Positions 1 through 5,512 of a stretch of 5,512 nt of DNA are shown one piece after another. A model generated the notes under the pieces. The model was not told the origin of the DNA. It searched no databases and saw nothing but the letters and a program-made list of their open reading frames with translations. Position 1 is the stretch's first letter. Every line of letters begins with the position of its first letter. A program made the translations under genes and the position numbers. This stretch comes from Ramlibacter sp. (GTDB taxonomy: Bacteria > Pseudomonadota > Gammaproteobacteria > Burkholderiales > Burkholderiaceae_C): NCBI GenBank assembly GCA_021156245.1, contig JAJNBO010000207.1, positions 1 to 5,512 on the forward strand, read 5' to 3'.

Positions 1-552
1 CCGGGCACCACCGGTGCGAGCGGCCGGCCGAGCCCCTCGCCCGCCATCCGCCAGTTCGCCTTCCTCGTCGACAAGACGCGGGTGGCGCCGCAGTTGCGCA
101 TGGGCGGCGAAGCGCAAGGTGTCCCGGTCCCCACCGGGCAGGCTCCGGTACCGGCACCCCCCATGACCGCCGAACCCCCGGCCGCGGCCGCAACGGACGA
201 GGCATGGATCGATGTGCCGCTGGTCCGCTTGGCTTATGCGCGCAGCGGCGACAAGGGCAACCACTCCAACATCGGCGTGATCGCCCGCCGCCCCGAATGG
301 TTGCCGCTGCTGCGCGCGCAGCTCACCGAGGCGCGCGTGAAGTCCTGGCTCGGCCATCTGGTGGCGGGCGAGGTCCGCCGCTTCGACGTGCCGGGACTGC
401 ACGCCATGAACTTCCTCTGCACCGAGGCGCTGGATGGCGGCGGGATGGCGTCACTGCGCAACGACCCGCTCGGCAAGGGCATGGCCCAGATCCTCCTGTC
501 CATGCCCGTGCGCGTTCCCCCGGGCTGGCTGGCCCTGCCGGGAGCGCGTTAG
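1..552 (+). CDS. AtuA-family protein (acyclic terpene utilization), C-terminal part, 5' truncated by window edge
   Basis: The reading frame is open from base 1 to the TAG at 550-552, giving the last 183 residues; the start lies outside the window. A GTG at codon 28 is internal, because the residues before it still read as family sequence (GTTGASGRPSPSP at 2-14). The fragment has three parts: the end of the DUF1446-type main domain (to about residue 35), a Pro/Ala-rich linker (about 41-67), and a compact C-terminal domain (about 72-175). That domain opens with VPLVRLAYARSGDKGN, where SGDKGNHSNIG spans residues 82-92, a hallmark of the small domain ending AtuA-like proteins. The family is linked to citronellol/geraniol and related branched acyl-CoA degradation, usually beside acyl-CoA dehydrogenase and carboxylase genes; its biochemical role is not well defined. 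It ends 30 bases before mmsA on the same strand. Family call firm; the specific pathway is not shown by this fragment. Confidence 0.85.
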   Translation, partial: PGTTGASGRPSPSPAIRQFAFLVDKTRVAPQLRMGGEAQGVPVPTGQAPVPAPPMTAEPPAAAATDEAWIDVPLVRLAYARSGDKGNHSNIGVIARRPEWLPLLRAQLTEARVKSWLGHLVAGEVRRFDVPGLHAMNFLCTEALDGGGMASLRNDPLGKGMAQILLSMPVRVPPGWLALPGAR

Positions 553-555
553 ACT
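550..555 (+). promoter_or_regulatory. -10-like hexamer TAGACT upstream of mmsA
   Basis: TAGACT overlaps the stop codon of the AtuA-family gene and lies 27 bases before the mmsA ATG. It is followed by GC, as is the TAAACT at 3928-3933 before the permease gene, giving a shared TArACTGC. No convincing TTGACA-like -35 box is seen at 16-18 bases spacing. It could give mmsA its own promoter, or be chance at a stop codon. Confidence 0.25.
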
Positions 556-569
556 GCCCTTCTCTCCCC

Positions 570-575
570 AGGAAG
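570..575 (+). promoter_or_regulatory. Ribosome binding site of mmsA
   Basis: AGGAAG lies seven bases before the ATG at 583 in an otherwise pyrimidine-rich stretch. This good spacing supports 583 as the start. Confidence 0.7.
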
Positions 576-582
576 TCCCGCC

Positions 583-2124
583 ATGAACGCACCCGACAAG
601 AACCGGCCGTCCGCCGGCCTGTCCTCCATCGAACACTGGATCGCCGGCCGCATCGTGCCCGGCCAGAGCGGCCGCCGCGCCGACGTCTTCAATCCCGCCA
701 CCGGCCAGGTGACGGGCAAGGTGGCGCTGGCCAACCGCGACGAAGTCGCGCAAGCCGTTGCCGCCGCCCAGGCCGCTTTCCCGGCGTGGGCCGACACCCC
801 ACCGATCCGGCGCGCCCGCGTGATGTTCAAGTTCCTCGAGCTGCTGAACAAGCACCGCGACGAACTCGCGCACATGATCACCGCCGAACACGGCAAGGTG
901 TTCACCGACGCGCAGGGCGAAGTGACGCGCGGCATCGACATCGTCGAATTCGCCTGCGGCATCCCGCAGCTGCTCAAGGGCGACTACACCGACCAGGTGT
1001 CCACCGGCATCGACAACTGGACGATGCGCCAGCCCCTGGGCGTGGTGGCGGGCATCACGCCGTTCAACTTCCCGGTGATGGTGCCGATGTGGATGTACCC
1101 GGTGGCGATCGCGGCCGGCAACTGCTTCATCCTCAAGCCCAGCCCGCTCGACCCCACCCCCTCCATCCGGATGGCGGAACTGCTGAAGGAAGCGGGCCTG
1201 CCGGATGGCGTGTTCAACGTCGTCCAGGGCGACAAGGACGCGGTCGACGCGCTGCTGGAGCACCCCGACGTCAAGGCGCTCTCCTTCGTGGGCTCGACCC
1301 CGATCGCGCAGAAGATCTACGAGACCGGTGCGAAGCACGGAAAGCGCGTGCAGGCGCTGGGCGGCGCCAAGAACCACATGGTCGTGATGCCCGATGCCGA
1401 CATGGACCAGGCCGTCGACGCGCTGATCGGCTCCGCCTTCGGTTCCGCCGGCGAGCGTTGCATGGCCATCTCGGTCGGCATCCTGGTCGGCGACGCCGCC
1501 GACAAGATCATGGGCACGCTGGCTGAACGCACCAAGGCGCTGAAGATCAAGAACGGCGTGGAGCTGGACGCCGAGATGGGGCCGATCGTCAGCAAGGTGG
1601 CGCAGGAGCGCATCACCGGTTACATCGGCCATGGCGAGACCGAGGGCGCGAAGCTGGTGGTCGACGGCCGCAAGTTCCAGGGCGCCAAGGCCGGAGCGGG
1701 CTGCGACAACGGCTTCTGGGTCGGCGGCACGCTGTTCGACAACGTCACGCCCGACATGAAGATCTACAAGGAAGAGATCTTCGGCCCGGTGCTGGGTTGC
1801 GTGCGCGTGAAGGACTTGAAGGAAGCCACGGACCTGATCAACAAGCACGACTTCGGCAACGGCGTGTCCCTCTTCACCCGCGACGGCAACACCGCGCGCG
1901 AGTTCTCGCGCCGCGTGGAGGTCGGCATGGTGGGCGTCAACGTGCCGATCCCGGTGCCGATGGCGTGGCATGGCTTCGGCGGCTGGAAGAAGAGCCTGTT
2001 CGGCGACATGCATGCCTATGGCGAGGAAGGCGTGCGCTTCTACACCAAGCAAAAATCGATCATGCAGCGCTGGCCGGAGAGCATCGGCAAGGGCGCCGAG
2101 TTCGTGATGCCGACGGCGAAGTAG
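583..2124 (+). CDS. mmsA: CoA-acylating methylmalonate-semialdehyde dehydrogenase (MmsA)
   Basis: Complete 513-residue protein, close to the usual length of about 500 for this aldehyde dehydrogenase family member. MmsA oxidises methylmalonate or malonate semialdehyde with NAD+ and CoA to propionyl-CoA or acetyl-CoA, releasing the carboxyl carbon; it acts in the cytosol in valine, myo-inositol and beta-alanine breakdown. Visible features are the oxyanion Asn in [10 protein letters not shown] (N162), the cofactor-site stretch FILKPSP, the catalytic Cys in GSAGERCMA (C293) preceded by Arg292, which fits the carboxylate-binding Arg of the family, and [10 protein letters not shown] (E397/E398). 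The general-base Glu of hydrolytic aldehyde dehydrogenases (E-LGGKN) is replaced by Ala258 in QALGGAKNH, as expected for a CoA-dependent thioester-forming enzyme. The ATG is chosen for its RBS and typical N-terminus ([11 protein letters not shown]). It lies 30 bases after the AtuA-family gene, so co-transcription is plausible. Confidence 0.96.
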   Translation: MNAPDKNRPSAGLSSIEHWIAGRIVPGQSGRRADVFNPATGQVTGKVALANRDEVAQAVAAAQAAFPAWADTPPIRRARVMFKFLELLNKHRDELAHMITAEHGKVFTDAQGEVTRGIDIVEFACGIPQLLKGDYTDQVSTGIDNWTMRQPLGVVAGITPFNFPVMVPMWMYPVAIAAGNCFILKPSPLDPTPSIRMAELLKEAGLPDGVFNVVQGDKDAVDALLEHPDVKALSFVGSTPIAQKIYETGAKHGKRVQALGGAKNHMVVMPDADMDQAVDALIGSAFGSAGERCMAISVGILVGDAADKIMGTLAERTKALKIKNGVELDAEMGPIVSKVAQERITGYIGHGETEGAKLVVDGRKFQGAKAGAGCDNGFWVGGTLFDNVTPDMKIYKEEIFGPVLGCVRVKDLKEATDLINKHDFGNGVSLFTRDGNTAREFSRRVEVGMVGVNVPIPVPMAWHGFGGWKKSLFGDMHAYGEEGVRFYTKQKSIMQRWPESIGKGAEFVMPTAK

Positions 2125-2157
2125 CAGCCGGCGCAGACATCCGGACGCGGAAAGAAA

Positions 2158-2254
2158 TCAACGCAGAGGACGCAAAAGAACAGCCAAAGACGCAAAAGAA
2201 ACCAAGAAGGTCTTTTTTGCGTCTTTTGTCTTCCTTTTGCGTCTTCTGCGTTGA
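2158..2254. repeat. Long imperfect palindrome (two 44-base arms) between mmsA and the GMC gene
   Basis: The arms 2160-2203 and 2209-2252 are inverted copies around a five-base loop AAGAA (2204-2208). By hand alignment 36 of 44 positions pair Watson-Crick, three would be G-U in RNA and five mismatch; two more pairs extend it to 2158 and 2254. The left arm is purine-rich and the right arm pyrimidine-rich, both poorer in GC than the flanking genes. Each arm carries two copies of GACGCAAAA or its complement at 20-base spacing. From memory, ACGCAGAGGACGCAAAG-like palindromes are dispersed in noncoding DNA of many GC-rich proteobacteria; this resembles them but no search was done. It may also act as a transcription block or an mRNA-stabilising structure after mmsA. 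Its six-T run (2213-2218) lies inside the stem, so it is not a classical intrinsic terminator. Confidence 0.85.
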
Positions 2255-2281
2255 AGGACTATGAGCGCGATGCGGGGAGCA

Positions 2282-2288
2282 AGAGGAG
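2282..2288 (+). promoter_or_regulatory. Ribosome binding site deciding the GMC oxidoreductase start
   Basis: AGAGGAG is followed by AC and then the ATG at 2291. The spacing is short, but AGGAGAC-ATG is a common arrangement in this bacterial group. It favours 2291 over the in-frame ATGs at 2261 and 2270, although GAAGGA (2253-2258) could weakly serve 2261. Confidence 0.6.
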
Positions 2289-2290
2289 AC

Positions 2291-3922
2291 ATGAGCGACA
2301 CCACGTTCGACTACGTGATCATCGGCGCGGGCACCGCGGGGTGCCTGCTTGCCAATCGGTTGTCGAAGGATCCGTCCAAGCGCGTGCTGCTGATCGAGGC
2401 CGGGCGCAAGGACGACTACCACTGGATCCACATCCCCGTCGGCTATCTCTATTGCATCGGCAACGCGCGCACCGACTGGCTGTACTACACCGAGGCAGAC
2501 GAAGGCCTCAACGGCCGCAAGCTGCGTTATCCGCGCGGCAAGACGCTCGGCGGCTGCTCCAGCATCAACGGGATGATCTACATGCGCGGCCAGGCGCGTG
2601 ACTACGACGGCTGGGCGCAGCGCGTCGGCGATGCGAGCTGGACCTGGGACAACTGCCTGCCTTACTTCAAGAAGCACGAGGACTACTACAAGGGCGCCGA
2701 CGACCTGCATGGCGTCGGCGGCGAATGGCGCGTGGAGAAGCAGCGCCTACGCTGGGACGTGCTCGACGCCTTCGCGGAGGCCGCGCAGGAAGCCGGCATC
2801 CCCCACAGCACCGACTTCAACCGCGGCACCAACGAAGGCGTCGGCTACTTCCAGGTGAACCAGAAGAACGGCTGGCGCTGGAACACCGCAAAAGCCTTCC
2901 TGCGGCCGACGTGCTACGGGCGTCCCAACTTCGAACTCTGGACCGGCGCCCACGTGGTGCGCCTCACCTTCGACACGCTGGCGGACGGCACGAAGCGCTG
3001 CACCGGCGCCGAAGTATGGAACGGCCAGGAGCTGGTGCGCGTGCATGCGGAACGGGAAACCCTGCTGTGCGCGGGCAGCATCGGCTCGCCGCAGATCCTG
3101 CAGCTGTCCGGCATCGGCCCGGCGGCGCTGCTGCGCCAGCACGGCGTGCCCGTGGTCGTCGACCTGCCCGGCGTGGGCGAGAACCTGCAGGACCACCTGC
3201 AGATCCGCGCCGTCTTCAAGGTGGACGGCGTGGCCACGCTGAACACGCTGGCCAACAGCTGGTGGGGCAAATTGAAGATCGGGATGGAGTACGCGCTCAA
3301 GCGCAGCGGCCCCATGAGCATGGCGCCGTCGCAACTGGGCGCGTTCACGCGCAGCAGCCCCGACCAGCCCTATCCCAACATCGAATACCACGTGCAGCCC
3401 CTCAGCCTGGACGCGTTCGGCGAGCCGCTGCACGACTTCAACGCATTCACGGCCAGCGTCTGCAACCTCAATCCCACCAGCCGGGGCTGGGTGCGCATCC
3501 GCAGCAACAAGTTCGAGGACGCGCCGGCGATCGCCACCAACTACCTGAGCACGCCGGAAGACCGCAAGGTGGCCGCCGATTCGCTGCGCGTGACGCGGCG
3601 CATCGCCGGGCAGCCGGCGCTGGCGAAGTTCAAGCCGCGCGAATGGCGGCCGGGCCCGCAGTACCAGAGCGACGAGGACCTGGCGCGCCTGTCCGGTGAC
3701 ATCGCGACCACCATCTTCCATCCGGTGGGCACCACGATGATGGGCGCCGACGGCGACCCGCGCGCGGTGCTCGATGCGCGCCTGCGGGTGCGCGGCGTCA
3801 CGGGCCTGCGGGTGGTGGACGCGGGCGCCATGCCCACCATCACCAGCGGCAACACCAACTCGCCCGTGCTGATGATCGCGGAGAAGGCCGCGGAGTGGAT
3901 CGCTCAGGACGCCCGGAGCTGA
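2291..3922 (+). CDS. GMC-family FAD-dependent oxidoreductase (alcohol/choline dehydrogenase-like)
   Basis: Complete 543-residue flavoprotein of the glucose-methanol-choline family, which oxidises alcohols to aldehydes. The N-terminal FAD-binding fold has GAGTAG (12-17) and the ribose-binding acid in LLIEAG (E36). The first GMC signature runs from G83 (GKTLGGCSSINGM); Ile92 stands near where choline oxidase has its FAD-linking His, so FAD is probably non-covalent. The second signature spans 262-276 (GSIGSPQIL...SGIG). The C-terminal substrate domain ends with the catalytic His in FHPVGTTMMG (H477) and Asn in GNTNSP (N523), a His/Asn pair as in choline oxidase. No signal peptide is seen, so it is probably cytosolic or membrane-associated. 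The start at 2291 is taken because the protein then begins MSDTTFDYVIIGAG, typical of the family; ATG 2261 would add ten residues of no family character. The substrate is unknown: it resembles BetA and AlkJ types, but no osmoprotection genes are nearby. The same-strand mmsA and AtuA-family genes suggest catabolism. Confidence 0.93.
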   Translation: MSDTTFDYVIIGAGTAGCLLANRLSKDPSKRVLLIEAGRKDDYHWIHIPVGYLYCIGNARTDWLYYTEADEGLNGRKLRYPRGKTLGGCSSINGMIYMRGQARDYDGWAQRVGDASWTWDNCLPYFKKHEDYYKGADDLHGVGGEWRVEKQRLRWDVLDAFAEAAQEAGIPHSTDFNRGTNEGVGYFQVNQKNGWRWNTAKAFLRPTCYGRPNFELWTGAHVVRLTFDTLADGTKRCTGAEVWNGQELVRVHAERETLLCAGSIGSPQILQLSGIGPAALLRQHGVPVVVDLPGVGENLQDHLQIRAVFKVDGVATLNTLANSWWGKLKIGMEYALKRSGPMSMAPSQLGAFTRSSPDQPYPNIEYHVQPLSLDAFGEPLHDFNAFTASVCNLNPTSRGWVRIRSNKFEDAPAIATNYLSTPEDRKVAADSLRVTRRIAGQPALAKFKPREWRPGPQYQSDEDLARLSGDIATTIFHPVGTTMMGADGDPRAVLDARLRVRGVTGLRVVDAGAMPTITSGNTNSPVLMIAEKAAEWIAQDARS

Positions 3923-3927
3923 CCGGC

Positions 3928-3933
3928 TAAACT
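3928..3933 (+). promoter_or_regulatory. -10-like hexamer TAAACT upstream of the permease gene
   Basis: TAAACT lies six bases after the GMC stop codon and 62 bases before the permease ATG. It differs from the sigma-70 consensus TATAAT at two positions. No good -35 box is visible 16-18 bases upstream. A transcript starting near 3940 would carry the hairpin at 3960-3981 in its leader. Confidence 0.3.
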
Positions 3934-3959
3934 GCGCGGTTTGCCTCGGCCTGCGCGCC

Positions 3960-3981
3960 GGCACGGCGCGACCGCCGTGCC
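3960..3981 (+). terminator. GC hairpin between GMC and permease genes (terminator or leader structure)
   Basis: GGCACGGCG (3960-3968) and CGCCGTGCC (3973-3981) form a perfect nine-base-pair stem with a four-base loop CGAC. A pyrimidine-rich but T-poor tail follows (CTCCCTCTTCCC). It may partly terminate GMC transcription, or be leader structure for the permease gene, whose ATG is 14 bases downstream. A competing stem exists: CGCGCCG (3954-3960) with CGGCGCG (3964-3970). Confidence 0.4.
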
Positions 3982-3995
3982 CTCCCTCTTCCCAG

Positions 3996-4775
3996 ATGAT
4001 CGATCTTGCCTATTCGGCGGCCGGCGCCCTCACGGGCCTCGTGGTCGGCCTCACCGGCGTCGGCGGCGGCGCGCTGATGACGCCCATCCTGCTCCTGGTG
4101 TTCGGCGTGTCGCCGACCACCGCCATCGCCACGGACCTCTGGTTCGCCGCCATCACCAAGCTGGTGGGCGCCAAGCTGCACGACAACCACGGCCAGGTCG
4201 ACTGGCAGGTGGTCAAGCGCCTGTGGTCCGGCAGCCTGCCGGTCGCCGTCCTGGTCGTCATCATCGTGGCCGTCGGCAATCCGATTGGCAAGGTGGAGTG
4301 GCTCACCAAGGCGATCGGCATCGTCGTGCTGATCACGGCCGCCGGCCTGCTGTTCGCGCCGAAGCTCCTGGCGATGGCGCGCGAGCGGCGCCTGCACGAC
4401 CCCGACAAGTTCCACCGGATCCAGCCGCCACTCACCGTGGCCGCCGGTGCGGCGCTGGGACTGTGCGTCGCCCTCACCTCGGTGGGCGCCGGGGCCCTGG
4501 GCAGCGTGATGCTGCTGTTCCTCTACCCGCTGCGGATGACGCCGCACCGGCTGGTGGCCACCGACATCGTGCATGCCATCCCGCTGGCGATGGCCGCCGG
4601 CATCGGCTACCTGTTCGCGGGCATGGTGGACTGGAAGATGCTGGCCAGTCTGCTGGTCGGCTCCGTGCCGGCCATCATCGTGGGCAGCCTGCTGTCGCGG
4701 AAGGTGTCCGGCCGCTGGCTGCAGGTGCTGCTGGCGCTGGTGCTGGTCGCGGCCGGTGTCAAGACGCTGGCCTGA
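3996..4775 (+). CDS. TauE/SafE (DUF81) family membrane permease, putative sulfite/anion exporter
   Basis: Complete 259-residue hydrophobic inner-membrane protein, at the usual length of the family. Hydrophobic spans are visible at about 8-36, 79-95, 105-122, 146-178, 190-209, 216-233 and 241-258, some long enough for two helices. The two halves repeat: LTGVGGGAL (19-27) matches LTSVGAGAL (160-168), ATD (45-47) matches ATD (188-190), VDW (68-70) matches VDW (211-213), and GSLPVAV (79) matches GSVPAII (222). Family members export sulfite, sulfoacetate or similar anions, but most are uncharacterised; no sulfur genes are nearby, so the substrate is unknown. ATG 3996 is the only suitable start: the preceding frame has no nearby start codon and the first membrane span begins at once. 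There is no Shine-Dalgarno sequence; the bases before it are CTCTTCCCAG. The gene ends 12 bases from the convergent capsule gene. Confidence 0.9.
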   Translation: MIDLAYSAAGALTGLVVGLTGVGGGALMTPILLLVFGVSPTTAIATDLWFAAITKLVGAKLHDNHGQVDWQVVKRLWSGSLPVAVLVVIIVAVGNPIGKVEWLTKAIGIVVLITAAGLLFAPKLLAMARERRLHDPDKFHRIQPPLTVAAGAALGLCVALTSVGAGALGSVMLLFLYPLRMTPHRLVATDIVHAIPLAMAAGIGYLFAGMVDWKMLASLLVGSVPAIIVGSLLSRKVSGRWLQVLLALVLVAAGVKTLA

Positions 4776-4794
4776 GGCCGCGCGGGCTCAGGCC
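4769..4794. terminator. Perfect hairpin at the convergent gene junction, candidate bidirectional terminator
   Basis: GGCCTGAG (4769-4776) and CTCAGGCC (4787-4794) are exact inverted copies around a ten-base GC loop. The left arm contains the permease stop TGA (4773-4775), and the right arm contains the capsule-gene stop, read as TCA at 4788-4790 on the plus strand. Neither side has a T-run, so it is not a canonical intrinsic terminator. Its position between convergent genes suggests a transcription end or RNA-stabilising role in both directions. Confidence 0.5.
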
Positions 4795-5512
4795 CGCACG
4801 TCCATCCGTTCCTGTTCGTAGAACACCGGGATCGGGCGCTCGGCTTCCAGGGCTTGCGCCAGGGGAGCGGCCCACACCGGCGCGGCCTGCACCGGCTCGC
4901 GCGTCTTGATGACCGGGATGCTCTGGATCTGCTGCACGCGCCACACGGGCACCGCGCGGTGCGGATCGCGCTGCGGTGACTGGCCGTCCCACACCACGCC
5001 CGTCGCCGACTGCAGGCCGGAAAGGCGGCGGTAGAAGCTGCCATTGAGCTGCGTGGCCGCCACCAGGTGGCTGCGGAAGCGGCGGTACAGGGCGGGGTCC
5101 GGCTTGTGGCGCGGAGCGTCGGACCAGAAGTCGTCCAGCGAGCCCTGGTAAGTCAGGCCGGGCATGTCGTACAGCGCGCGGCCGCACACCTTGGTGGGAG
5201 CGGCGTGGAACAGGGCGGACAGGCCGACGGTGCTGTTCACCACCACCACCCCGCGGGCGTGGTCGAGCAACGTGGGCAAGTGCTGGTCGTGGATGTACTG
5301 CAGGCGGTGGCCGAGCTGCAGTTCGTGCGCCAGCTTGCGGATGAGGCGCGAGTAGTCGCGGTAACCCCGGTCCATCGGGTGGTGCTTGAAGACCAGCAGC
5401 GTGTCGTCCGGCGCGCGCGCGGCGAACGAGCGGACGGTGGTCTCGATGAAATCCTCGACACCCGGAAAGGGGGCATGCACGCGGATCTGCGCGTCGTTGA
5501 ACACCTGCAGCG
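4788..5512 (-). CDS. kpsS: Capsular polysaccharide export/biosynthesis protein, KpsS-type, 5' truncated by window edge
   Basis: The minus-strand frame is open from the right edge to the stop at 4788-4790, giving the last 240 complete residues. A GTG at 5502-5504 is in frame, but coding continues upstream to the edge, and KpsS proteins of roughly 400 residues imply a missing N-terminal part. Conserved elements, numbered from the edge, are VFKHHPMDRGYRDY (40-53), IHDQHLPTLL (73-82), VVVVNSTVGLSAL (88-100), GRALYDMPGLTYQG (110-123) and TQLNGSFYRR (153-162). These are typical of the Capsule_synth family. KpsS and its partner KpsC are cytoplasmic beta-Kdo transferases that build the poly-Kdo linker on the lipid anchor of group 2-type capsules. 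The C-terminal 77 residues (164-240) fall outside these blocks and carry repeated Pro-Val motifs. KpsC shares the fold, but the HHPMDRG and NSTVGL wording fits KpsS better. Other capsule genes would be expected to the right. Confidence 0.85.
   Translation of the reverse strand, partial: LQVFNDAQIRVHAPFPGVEDFIETTVRSFAARAPDDTLLVFKHHPMDRGYRDYSRLIRKLAHELQLGHRLQYIHDQHLPTLLDHARGVVVVNSTVGLSALFHAAPTKVCGRALYDMPGLTYQGSLDDFWSDAPRHKPDPALYRRFRSHLVAATQLNGSFYRRLSGLQSATGVVWDGQSPQRDPHRAVPVWRVQQIQSIPVIKTREPVQAAPVWAAPLAQALEAERPIPVFYEQERMDVRA

Noticed and set aside
82..552. A separate small gene starting at GTG 82
   Set aside because: The frame is open to base 1 and the residues before GTG read as AtuA-family sequence, so this is the tail of a larger protein.
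204..1526. A 440-codon plus-strand open frame crossing from the AtuA-family gene into mmsA
   Set aside because: It runs out of frame through two well-supported genes, and its Arg/Pro/Gly-rich product has no family character.
451..2052. A 533-codon open frame on the minus strand opposite mmsA
   Set aside because: It lies antisense to a clearly conserved aldehyde dehydrogenase. Its translation is rich in His, Arg, Ala, Val and Asp without recognisable domains, as expected from the complement of GC-rich codons.
2125..2260. A CRISPR array or integration site at the repeats
   Set aside because: The units are only nine to twelve bases, two per arm and inverted, with no spacers of uniform length and no integrase or cas gene nearby.
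1797..2264. A plus-strand frame running from within mmsA through the palindrome, ending in FCVFCVEGL
   Set aside because: Most of it is out of frame with mmsA, and its tail is read-through of the palindromic repeat. There is no RBS or independent support.
2261..2290. An upstream start giving a 553-residue GMC protein
   Set aside because: The extra ten residues (MSAMRGARGD) do not resemble the family and contain the purine-rich RBS of the ATG at 2291.
2060..2710. A 216-codon minus-strand frame spanning the palindrome
   Set aside because: It is antisense to mmsA and the GMC gene at its ends and reads through the repeat; no domain is visible.
2747..3964. A 405-codon minus-strand open frame opposite the GMC gene
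   Set aside because: It is a shadow of GC-rich coding sequence; the opposite strand carries both GMC signatures and the catalytic His/Asn.

Overview
The window is uniformly GC-rich, densely coded DNA with AGGAG-type ribosome binding sites. Its gene content (AtuA-family protein, MmsA, GMC oxidoreductase, TauE/SafE permease, KpsS-type capsule protein) suits a betaproteobacterium of the Burkholderiales, most likely a Comamonadaceae relative such as Ramlibacter or Variovorax. That placement rests on composition and protein resemblance read by eye, not on a search.

Layout from left to right. Positions 1-552 (+) hold the 3' end of an AtuA-family protein gene that continues beyond the left edge. 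Positions 583-2124 (+) hold a complete mmsA for CoA-acylating (methyl)malonate-semialdehyde dehydrogenase. Positions 2125-2290 are a 166-base gap, filled mostly by a long AT-richer imperfect palindrome built from a GACGCAAAA unit that occurs four times. Positions 2291-3922 (+) hold a complete FAD-dependent GMC oxidoreductase gene. A 73-base gap with a -10-like hexamer and a strong GC hairpin leads into 3996-4775 (+), a TauE/SafE (DUF81) membrane permease. Twelve bases later, convergent on the minus strand, lies the 3' part of a capsular polysaccharide (KpsS-type) gene, 4788 to beyond the right edge. The two facing stop codons sit inside one perfect hairpin.

The first three plus-strand genes look like one catabolic neighbourhood. 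AtuA-family proteins accompany branched and acyclic-isoprenoid acyl-CoA degradation, MmsA turns malonate or methylmalonate semialdehyde into acetyl-CoA or propionyl-CoA, and GMC enzymes oxidise alcohols to aldehydes. A role in branched-chain or terpenoid alcohol breakdown is an inference. The permease and capsule genes look functionally unrelated, so the convergent junction probably marks a boundary between modules.

I see no RNA gene, CRISPR array, transposase or phage gene, and no clear sign of a new multi-gene system. The signals most worth a second look are non-coding: the 2158-2254 palindrome, the hairpin holding both stop codons, and the structured SD-less leader of the permease gene. 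A repeated Pro-Val motif in the tail of the capsule protein is a further oddity.
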